Part shown: positions 14,073-18,901 of the stretch, piece by piece
Layout of the letters: each line of letters opens with the position of its first letter
Numbering within the stretch: the stretch's first letter is position 1
From: JACKGW01 sp964586025
GTDB taxonomy: Bacteria; Planctomycetota; PLA2; JAEUHO01
DNA length: 18,901 bases
Direction: 5' to 3'
Assembly: GCA_964586025.1 (NCBI GenBank)
Contig: CAZPGF010000050.1
Location: 1 to 18,901, forward strand
Position numbers and translations under genes: made by a program
Notes under the pieces: generated by a model
Told to the model about the DNA's origin: nothing
Databases searched by the model: none
What the model saw: only the letters and a program-made list of their open reading frames with translations

Positions 14073-14731
14073 GCGCGGGCGGACCCGTCGTCGAGGCGTG
14101 CGGCATCGGTATCTCGTACCGCGACGGGCCCCGCCAGGTCGCGGCGCTCGTAGACATCGACCTCGCGGTCGGTCGAGGCGAGCGCGTCGCGCTGGTCGGT
14201 CCGAGCGGCTCGGGGAAGTCGAGCCTTCTGTTCGTGCTCGCCGGCCTGCGCGCGCCCGACGCGGGAGAGGTGCGCCTGCTCGGCCGTCCGCTCCGTGGCG
14301 GCGCGGATGCGACGGCCGATCGGCGGCGTCGTCACATCGGATTCTTGTTCCAGGAGCCGTTCCTCGTGCCGTACCTGACGGTCCGGGAGAACGCGATCGT
14401 CCACGTTCCGATGCGCGACGCGCTCGACCGCGTCGAGCGACTGGCGGCCGAGATCGGCATCGCGGCGCTCCTCGACGAGCGCCCGCACCGCCTCTCGGGC
14501 GGGGAGCGTCAGCGTGCCGGGCTGCTGCGCGCACTCGCCGCCGGACCCGACCTGGTGCTCGCCGATGAGCCGACCGCGTCCCTCGACCACGCGACCGGGC
14601 GCCGGGTGCTCGACGCGCTCGTCGAGCACACCCGGGACGCCGCGCTCGTGGTCGCAACCCACGACCTCTCGATGCTCGACGGCGTGCAGCGGGTCGTTCG
14701 CCTCACGGACGGGCGCAGGGTCGCCGGGTAG
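14069..14731 (+). CDS. ABC transporter ATP-binding protein (MacB/LolD type)
   Basis: A 220-residue nucleotide-binding subunit of the adjacent FtsX-type permease. All ABC motifs are present: Walker A GPSGSGKS (44-51), Q-loop Gln95 in FLFQEPFLVPYLTV, signature LSGGERQ (142-148), Walker B DLVLADEPT (161-169) and switch His198 in VATHDLS. The FQ..FLVP.LTV.EN region is typical of the LolD/MacB/FtsE group. The GTG start overlaps the permease stop in a GTGA, with a GGAGGGGG Shine-Dalgarno just upstream, so translation is coupled. A functional transporter would be two ATPases with two permeases. Confidence 0.95.
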   Translation: MSAGGPVVEACGIGISYRDGPRQVAALVDIDLAVGRGERVALVGPSGSGKSSLLFVLAGLRAPDAGEVRLLGRPLRGGADATADRRRRHIGFLFQEPFLVPYLTVRENAIVHVPMRDALDRVERLAAEIGIAALLDERPHRLSGGERQRAGLLRALAAGPDLVLADEPTASLDHATGRRVLDALVEHTRDAALVVATHDLSMLDGVQRVVRLTDGRRVAG

Positions 14732-14734
14732 GGT
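14729..14734 (+). promoter_or_regulatory. Candidate -10 box of the PASTA gene
   Basis: CGGGTAGGGT contains TAGGGT, overlapping the ATPase stop codon. It is 6 nt before ATG 14741 and 30 nt before ATG 14765. With a start point near 14741 the leader would still include the GGAGGAG that serves ATG 14765. Confidence 0.4.
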
Positions 14735-14764
14735 GATGCGATGCGCTGTCGGGAGGAGCCCCGC

Positions 14765-16276
14765 ATGGTCCGTTCACCCTCGATCGCGTCCGCGCTGCTC
14801 CTCGGCGCCGCCGTGGTCGCCGCGGCGTGGCGGCCCGTCCGAGCCGACGACGCTCCGGCGCCGGTCGAGGTCGAGGTCCCGGACGTCCGGCAGCAGCGCT
14901 TGGCGGTGGCCGAGTTGCGCCTCGAGGGCGCCGGTCTCCGCGTCGGGCCGATCTGGCGGATGTCCTGGCGGCGGCTCGCCGACGAGTACGGCATCGAGGT
15001 CGCTGTCGGTTCGGTCGCATTCCAACGTCCGCGTGCGGGGATTCGACGTGCGAGGGGCGAAGCCGTCGAGTTGATCCTCGCCGCCGCCGAGGACGGGCCG
15101 CTCCCCCAACGCCTGCCCCCGCCGACGCGCACGCCCGCGCGCGACGCGCCGCCGGAGCGGCCCGCGGGGACGCCGGACGAGGCATCGGCCGAAGCGGCTC
15201 CCCCCGAGGCGCCGCGGGCCGGACCCGACGCGGCGTCCCCGACCCCGTCGCCGGCCATGCCGACGGCCGAGCGCGCACCGGCTCCGCCGCCACCCGTCGC
15301 TCCCAGCCCCGAAGCCCAACCGGCCGCCGAGGGTGAATCACCGGCCGCCGCGGAGGGGCCGATTGCCGACGAGGCGCCGACGATCGTCGGCTCCCCCGAG
15401 GCGCCGGAACCGGCGCCTCCGGCCGACTCGCACATCGTCCCGCCGCTGATCGGCCTGCACCTTCCAGTCGCCGAGCAACTCGCTCGTGACGCCGAGATGC
15501 ACCTCCATGTCGAGCGGGTGCCCGGGCATCCGATCGGCCGTGTGATCCGGCAGTCCCCCGAGCCGTACTCGGCACGCCCTCGGGGAGGCCTCGTGAAGGT
15601 CGTGATCACGGCCGGGGGCGACTTCGCGGGGGAGGTGGTTCCGCCTCCCGCGGTCCATGTGGACGAGGTGGACGTGCCGTCGCTGCTCGACCGCACCGAG
15701 ATGCAGGCGATGCGGATCCTCCATGACCTGCGCTTGGTCGGCCGGGCGAACGTGGCCGAACGCGGACCCACCGGTCGGATCGTCGATCAGAGGCCTCGCC
15801 CCGGCGAACGCGTGCCGGTCGGATCGTTGGTGGACATATGGGTCGCACCGGGCGATCCGAACGTGCCGCAGACCCCGTTCGGCGCGAACGGCGAGTCGCC
15901 GCCAGTCCCGTCCTCGGACCCTTCGCCGACGCCCGCTCCGGCAGTCCCCTCCCCGCCCCCGTCGCCCGCCGCGCCGGCCGTCGCCCCGACGCCGATCGCA
16001 CCGCTCGCGGGCACCTCGCTCCCGACGACCGCGACCCTCGACGTCGGCTTCATGTGGACTCCCGTCGAGGGAGCCGACGGCTACCTGCTGGACGTCGAGG
16101 AGCAGGACGCCGACGGTGGGTGGATCGGTGTCGCCCGGCGCCGCGCCAAGCGACCCGCGGACACGCTCACCATCGAGCGTCTCGATGCGCGGGAGGCGCG
16201 ACCGATCCGCTGGCGGGTCGCCGCGCTCGTCTCGGGTCGGCCCGGCCCGTTCAGCGCCTGGGTGACGTTGCCCTGA
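14765..16276 (+). CDS. Secreted three-PASTA-domain protein with Fn3-like C-terminus
   Basis: A 503-residue exported protein. The signal peptide covers about 1-27 (ALLLGAAVVAAAWRPVRA, then DDA). Three PASTA-like domains follow: 36-107 (VEVPDVRQQRLAVAELRLEGAGL), 223-284 (IVPPLIGLHLPVAEQLA) and 302-363 (VDVPSLLDRTEMQAMRILHD), separated by Pro/Ala/Glu-rich linkers (108-222 and 364-422). The C-terminal 80 residues (FMWTPVEGADGYLLDVEE ... IRWRVAAL) look like a fibronectin type III fold. PASTA domains usually sit on Ser/Thr kinases or penicillin-binding proteins and bind peptidoglycan. No kinase or transpeptidase domain exists here, so a wall-binding role is inferred. ATG 14765 is chosen for its GGAGG 8 nt upstream; ATG 14741 would add 8 residues. 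The gene is 33 bp downstream of the ABC ATPase and converges on the PATAN-like gene across 17 bp. Confidence 0.9.
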   Translation: MVRSPSIASALLLGAAVVAAAWRPVRADDAPAPVEVEVPDVRQQRLAVAELRLEGAGLRVGPIWRMSWRRLADEYGIEVAVGSVAFQRPRAGIRRARGEAVELILAAAEDGPLPQRLPPPTRTPARDAPPERPAGTPDEASAEAAPPEAPRAGPDAASPTPSPAMPTAERAPAPPPPVAPSPEAQPAAEGESPAAAEGPIADEAPTIVGSPEAPEPAPPADSHIVPPLIGLHLPVAEQLARDAEMHLHVERVPGHPIGRVIRQSPEPYSARPRGGLVKVVITAGGDFAGEVVPPPAVHVDEVDVPSLLDRTEMQAMRILHDLRLVGRANVAERGPTGRIVDQRPRPGERVPVGSLVDIWVAPGDPNVPQTPFGANGESPPVPSSDPSPTPAPAVPSPPPSPAAPAVAPTPIAPLAGTSLPTTATLDVGFMWTPVEGADGYLLDVEEQDADGGWIGVARRRAKRPADTLTIERLDAREARPIRWRVAALVSGRPGPFSAWVTLP

Positions 16277-16293
16277 CCGTCGCGGTCCGCGCG

Positions 16294-17052
16294 TCAACGG
16301 CCGGTCGCGAACGGATCCGGATCGCGCGAGAACGCGGCGGCCGCGTCGCGAATGCGCTTCAGCGTGGACTCGGCCGACTCGCGCTCACGGCGACGCGCGT
16401 CCGTCTCGACGACGCGGAAGGGTTCGACGTCCACCTGGGGCCCGGCAGCGGCCTTCGCCTTCGGCGGGCCGTTGCGCCACTCGTCGTAGGCACGCAGGCC
16501 TTCCATCGCCAGCTGCGTCGTGGAGATTTCGAACATCGGCATCCCCGAGAGGACCGGTGTCCCCTCGACGATGATGAAGTGCGCACGCCGCGCGAAGCAG
16601 AGGGTCGTCGCGATCTCCCAGATCCGTCGTTCGGCGGCCCAGCGGGCCGCCTCGACGGGAAGCATCGCCACGGCCGCGGACAGGCCGTCCCGTTCCTCGG
16701 TTTCGACGACGCGGATCATGTCCTCGCGCCCCAGCAGGTCGTCTCGGTAGAGGATTCGACCCAGTCGCTCGAACAGGACCGTGCTCGATGCACCGACGAC
16801 GTTCCCCTGACGGAACAGCAGGACGCGGACGTCGTCGAGGTCGGCGACGACAAGCGCGCCGTCGAGATTCTGGTTCGTGCAGAAGGTCAGGAGGTCGGCC
16901 GTCTGGCGGCCCGTGAATCGACCCGACGCGCAGACGCTGTGCGACCCCCCGCTGCCAACCGGCGCAAGCAGCCCGGCCAATGACTGACTCAGCAGGGGAG
17001 CCAGGGTCTCGGGGAGCAAGCGCTCGAAAAGGATGGCGACTTCGAGTCCCAT
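16294..17052 (-). CDS. PATAN/DUF4388-like domain protein
   Basis: A 252-residue protein without signal peptide or membrane segment. Residues about 40-165 resemble a PATAN (DUF4388) domain: SGRFTGRQTADLLTFCTNQNLDGALVV, then VRVLLFRQGNVVGASS, giving the short helix plus beta-hairpin pattern in which the product of a gene is judged by strand pairs rather than catalytic residues. PATAN domains occur in bacterial signalling and motility proteins. The C-terminus (about 195-252) is charged and helical with an Arg/Glu-rich stretch. The function is unknown. A perfect palindrome lies 31 bp upstream of its ATG. The Shine-Dalgarno is weak (GAGAG). The NTF2-like gene lies upstream on the same strand, 139 bp away. 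Confidence 0.75.
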   Translation of the reverse strand: MGLEVAILFERLLPETLAPLLSQSLAGLLAPVGSGGSHSVCASGRFTGRQTADLLTFCTNQNLDGALVVADLDDVRVLLFRQGNVVGASSTVLFERLGRILYRDDLLGREDMIRVVETEERDGLSAAVAMLPVEAARWAAERRIWEIATTLCFARRAHFIIVEGTPVLSGMPMFEISTTQLAMEGLRAYDEWRNGPPKAKAAAGPQVDVEPFRVVETDARRRERESAESTLKRIRDAAAAFSRDPDPFATGR

Positions 17053-17082
17053 GGCCTTCTCTCGTATCGGCCAGCCGCGTTC

Positions 17083-17100
17083 ATCCGTGTAGACACGGAT
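17083..17100. promoter_or_regulatory. Perfect palindrome, possible operator
   Basis: ATCCGTGT, AG, ACACGGAT is an 8-2-8 perfect inverted repeat in the spacer upstream of the PATAN-like gene, ending 31 bp before its start codon. Its symmetry and position suit a dimeric repressor site. A transcribed hairpin is less likely because the loop would be only 2 nt. Confidence 0.45.
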
Positions 17101-17167
17101 CCCCCCGCGGCCCCCCGCGAGCGGCGCGCTGCGCCTTCCTCGTTCTCGGCCGGACCGGGCCGGACCC
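17101..17167. repeat. Two short tandem duplications in a spacer
   Basis: CCCCCCGCGG/CCCCCCGCGA (17101-17120) and GGCCGGACCG/GGCCGGACCC (17148-17167) are each two 10-bp units differing at the last base. They lie in the 139-bp gap between two minus-strand genes. Nothing else is recognisable there besides the adjacent palindrome. Confidence 0.5.
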
Positions 17168-17191
17168 GTAGCGAAAAGACGAAAACCGGTC

Positions 17192-17620
17192 TCAAGACCC
17201 GGGCCCGAAACGCTCGGCGGCGCGGATCCGCCATCCCTCCGCGGCGCGGACCAGTCGGACCGTGCCCGAAAGCCCGATCACCTGGCCCAAGGTACGGACC
17301 CGGACCGTGATCTCGGCTCGGGCTCCGTCGCCCTCGACATCGAACGACCGGACCGCGACCGTCGTCCCCTTCGTCTCGAAGCGCTTCGCGAGCGCCGCCA
17401 GGCGCTGGACGGCCTCTTCGCGGGGCGTTCGGTCGTGGACGAACTCCGGGTCCAGGAGGCGATCGAGGGCGCCGAGATCGCCCCGGTCGAAGGCCTCCGC
17501 CGCATCGGAAAGGACCTCCTCGACGGCCTCGCGATCGGTCACCACGATGCGCTCGACGGCCCAGCCGAGCGCGGCGATCAGCACGAGGAGGAGGGGCCAG
17601 GGGAGGCGGATCGAGGGCAT
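17192..17620 (-). CDS. Membrane-anchored NTF2/SnoaL-like protein
   Basis: A 142-residue protein. A hydrophobic N-terminal helix (about 5-22, RLPWPLLLVLIAALGWAVE) is an uncleaved anchor or signal peptide. The rest fits an NTF2-like cone: a helix (EEVLSDAAEAFDRGDLGALDRLL), FVHDRTP, then alternating strands (VRSFDVEGDGARAEITVRVRT, GTVRLVRAAEGWRIRAAERFGP). Many NTF2-like domains are ligand-binding or scaffolding and no catalytic residue can be named. The ATG at 17620 has no clear Shine-Dalgarno. The candidate -10 is at 17658-17663, with a palindrome in the leader. It is divergent from the TPR gene. Confidence 0.8.
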   Translation of the reverse strand: MPSIRLPWPLLLVLIAALGWAVERIVVTDREAVEEVLSDAAEAFDRGDLGALDRLLDPEFVHDRTPREEAVQRLAALAKRFETKGTTVAVRSFDVEGDGARAEITVRVRTLGQVIGLSGTVRLVRAAEGWRIRAAERFGPGS

Positions 17621-17634
17621 GGAACGTCCGGGCG

Positions 17635-17648
17635 CGTCCCGCGGGACG
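17635..17648. promoter_or_regulatory. 14-bp palindrome in the leader of the NTF2-like gene
   Basis: CGTCCCGCGGGACG is perfectly self-complementary and lies between the candidate -10 box and the start codon of the minus-strand gene. It could be an operator. In GC-rich DNA a palindrome of this length could also be chance. Confidence 0.3.
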
Positions 17649-17657
17649 TCGGGCCGA

Positions 17658-17663
17658 AGCCTA
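17658..17663 (-). promoter_or_regulatory. Candidate -10 box of the NTF2-like gene
   Basis: The minus strand reads GGGGTAGGCT, with TAGGCT 37 nt upstream of the ATG. It is the same hexamer as at 9540-9545. This is the one distant hexamer without a clear Shine-Dalgarno in the leader. Confidence 0.45.
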
Positions 17664-17729
17664 CCCCGGCGGCGGCCGGGCGAACGGGCGAGCCCCGGCC
17701 CCGCGGGCGGCGCGGGGGACGGCGAGCGG

Positions 17730-17735
17730 TAGACT
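17730..17735 (+). promoter_or_regulatory. Candidate -10 box of the TPR gene
   Basis: GCGGTAGACT places TAGACT 7 nt before ATG 17743 with no Shine-Dalgarno between, so a leaderless mRNA is predicted. It is the clearest example of the pattern. Confidence 0.55.
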
Positions 17736-17742
17736 GCGGCCC

Positions 17743-18681
17743 ATGTCCGACGACGTGCAGAAGTGGTGCGACCTCGGCGCCCAGCATCTGGAGCAGGGAG
17801 AGCCCGAGGAGGCCCTCCATTGGTACGAACGGGCGATCGACGCCGACCCGTCCAATGCCGATGCCTGGTGCGGCCGCGCGAAGAGCCAGTACGACATGGG
17901 TCGCCTCGAGCGGGCCGACAAGGACTACCGCCACGCGATGCACCTCGGGCGCGATCACCTCGAACTCTCCGAGGACAAGGGACCCCGGCGGTGGTGGGCG
18001 GACCCGGCGACGCGCCCGTACCTGAACGCGCTGCGCGGGCGCGGGCTCTGCCGGTACTGGCTCGGGGACTGGCCCGGTTCGATCCGCTACTTCCAGCGGC
18101 TGCTTCAGCTCGCGCCGGCCGATCCCCTCGACGCCCGCTACATGCTGGGGGAGGCGTACCTGCGCGACGGCGACATCGACCGCGCCGTGCGCTGCTGGCA
18201 GGAGATGGGGGACGACCCCGACGCGCTGTTCAACCTCGGTCTCGGCTACTTCTACCGCGGCGAGTTCGCACGGTCGGTGCATGCGTTCCGTCGCGGCATC
18301 TTCGAGAACCTGTTCCTGGTCGCGCGGCTTGCGAACACCGAGATCATCTCGAACGTGCCCCGGACGACCGGCACGCACACCAAGGGTCTCGACTGCGAGG
18401 GGTCCGCCGCCGACTACCTCGACCGCTGCGGCGACCTTTGGCAAGGACGCCCGATTCTCTCGCGTTGGCTCCGGGCGATCTACGAGCACCCCCAGGTGCA
18501 GGAGGACATCGCGCGCCACGTCGAGCAGTTGCGAGCGCTCGCCCGAGAGGACCTGTCTCTCGGCGAGCGCGCGCGACTCGAAGGCGCGAACACGGCCCTC
18601 CGCAGCGAGGAGCGCCTCGAGCAGGCCGACGCCTCGATCGCCGCCGCGCTCTGCGAGCGCCTCTTCCGCGTCAGCACGTAG
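17743..18681 (+). CDS. Tetratricopeptide-repeat protein
   Basis: A 312-residue cytosolic protein. TPR units are visible at about 6-37 (WCDLGAQHLEQGEPEEALHW, then YERAIDADP), 38-70 (NADAWCGRAKSQYDMGRLERA), 93-127 (ALRGRGLCRYWLGDWPGSIR) and 128-190 (ARYMLGEAYLRDGDIDRAVR, ALFNLGLGYFYRGEFARSVH). The region after 185 (IFENLFLVARLANTE ... YLDRCGDLWQGRPILSRWLRAIY) is helical and not a standard TPR. TPRs bind partner proteins, and no enzymatic motif is visible. There is no signal peptide. The start codon directly follows a -10-like hexamer. The gene is divergent from the NTF2-like gene, and downstream sequence is repeat-rich. Confidence 0.88.
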   Translation: MSDDVQKWCDLGAQHLEQGEPEEALHWYERAIDADPSNADAWCGRAKSQYDMGRLERADKDYRHAMHLGRDHLELSEDKGPRRWWADPATRPYLNALRGRGLCRYWLGDWPGSIRYFQRLLQLAPADPLDARYMLGEAYLRDGDIDRAVRCWQEMGDDPDALFNLGLGYFYRGEFARSVHAFRRGIFENLFLVARLANTEIISNVPRTTGTHTKGLDCEGSAADYLDRCGDLWQGRPILSRWLRAIYEHPQVQEDIARHVEQLRALAREDLSLGERARLEGANTALRSEERLEQADASIAAALCERLFRVST

Positions 18682-18771
18682 CGTCGGCGCGCGCCAGGAA
18701 CGTGGGCCGCGTTCTCCGACCGCTCGTCGCACGTCGTCCGCTGCGGTGACGGGGAGCCCTGGCCTACGCGC

Positions 18772-18804
18772 CCCCGATCTGCGAAGCCGCATGTCCGCAA
18801 GGTC
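18772..18804. repeat. Right copy of repeat module C
   Basis: Same-strand counterpart of 115-147. It can fold on itself: GATCTGCG pairs with CGCAAGGTC with one bulged base and one G-T pair. It lies in the 220-bp non-coding tail after the TPR gene, which holds no gene. Confidence 0.6.
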
Positions 18805-18812
18805 AGGGACCC

Positions 18813-18846
18813 CCTGAACGGATACGCGCGATCGCATCCGTTCAGG
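18813..18846 (+). terminator. Long hairpin after the TPR gene, within the repeat
   Basis: CCTGAACGGAT (18813-18823) and ATCCGTTCAGG (18836-18846) form a perfect 11-bp stem with a 12-nt loop, the strongest hairpin seen in this window. It lies 132 bp after the TPR stop, followed by C residues rather than T, so it is not a classical intrinsic terminator. It may stabilise the 3' end or be a structural part of the repeat. Confidence 0.45.
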
Positions 18847-18901
18847 CCCCCCGCGCGCAACGCAGGGGGCGACCCGAAGCACCGATGACATGCCTTCCCT
18901 T
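18836..18901. repeat. Right terminal repeat arm
   Basis: Inverted counterpart of 2-75 and same-strand relative of 1456-1497. It contains a second hairpin: CCCCC (18848-18852) with GGGGG (18865-18869), extended inward by GCG/CGC with one bulged A. The window ends inside or at the edge of the element. Confidence 0.75.

Noticed and set aside
14741..14764. ATG 14741 as the PASTA start
   Set aside because: It has no Shine-Dalgarno, and ATG 14765 has a GGAGG at good distance with a cleaner signal peptide. A leaderless start at 14741 remains possible given the hexamer 6 nt upstream.
16281..16291. Hairpin between the PASTA and PATAN-like genes as a terminator
   Set aside because: The stem is only 4 bp (CGCG/CGCG) without a T tract, too weak to call.
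1..18901. Whole window as a composite transposon with terminal inverted repeats
   Set aside because: No transposase, integrase or resolvase is present, the cargo is housekeeping metabolism, and an inner module is in direct orientation. A contig ending at a dispersed repeat is simpler.
1..18901. CRISPR arrays, tRNA or rRNA genes
   Set aside because: No regularly spaced direct repeats with spacers, no tRNA-like cloverleaf and no rRNA sequence were seen in any non-coding stretch.

Overview
This is a GC-rich, densely coding bacterial window. It most resembles Planctomycetota: there are many signal-peptide proteins, two adjacent secreted HEAT-repeat proteins sharing a TGQ-aromatic-G...W motif, a degenerate von Willebrand A domain, a kinase-free PASTA protein and a PATAN/DUF4388-like protein. 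The phylum call is inferred from gene style, since no rRNA or other marker gene is present. The window looks like a piece of chromosome, not a mobile element. Both ends lie in related, oppositely oriented repeat sequence, which is what an assembly contig broken at a dispersed repeat would look like.

Layout. Position 1-204 is repeat sequence downstream of kbl. Positions 205-1413 (-) encode 2-amino-3-ketobutyrate CoA ligase (kbl). Positions 1581-3008 and 3070-4023 (+) are two secreted HEAT-repeat proteins, the first with a C-terminal VWA-like domain. Positions 4045-4305 (-) encode a single-cluster ferredoxin, and 4391-5413 (-) an N-acetylornithine-type carbamoyltransferase with altered pocket residues. 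Positions 5661-7988 and 8010-9521 (+) are an operon of two large secreted beta-rich proteins I do not recognise. Positions 9556-11121 (+) encode a coiled-coil protein with a PD-(D/E)XK nuclease-like domain and FSLD repeats; 11129-11485 (-) is a small membrane protein. Positions 11599-12888, 12894-14072 and 14069-14731 (+) form an operon: a GAF-SpoIIE phosphatase, then an FtsX/MacB-type permease and its ATPase. Positions 14765-16276 (+) are a secreted three-PASTA protein. Positions 16294-17052 and 17192-17620 (-) are a PATAN-like protein and a membrane-anchored NTF2-like protein. Positions 17743-18681 (+) are a TPR protein, followed by repeat sequence to the end.

How the genes work together. 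kbl (threonine/glycine) and the carbamoyltransferase (arginine) are ordinary amino-acid metabolism but are not in one operon. The phosphatase-permease-ATPase-PASTA stretch joins a signalling output enzyme with an envelope transporter and an envelope protein. The 5661-9521 pair looks lineage-specific and extracytoplasmic.

The most interesting signal is regulatory. Ten genes carry a TANNNT hexamer, nine of them as GGTANNNT, at a consistent place upstream. Where the hexamer is 7-10 nt from the start codon no Shine-Dalgarno sequence is visible, so leaderless mRNAs are likely. Where it is 25-57 nt away a good Shine-Dalgarno is usually present. The second is the modular repeat family at both window ends, with a diverged internal copy overlapping the kbl promoter region.
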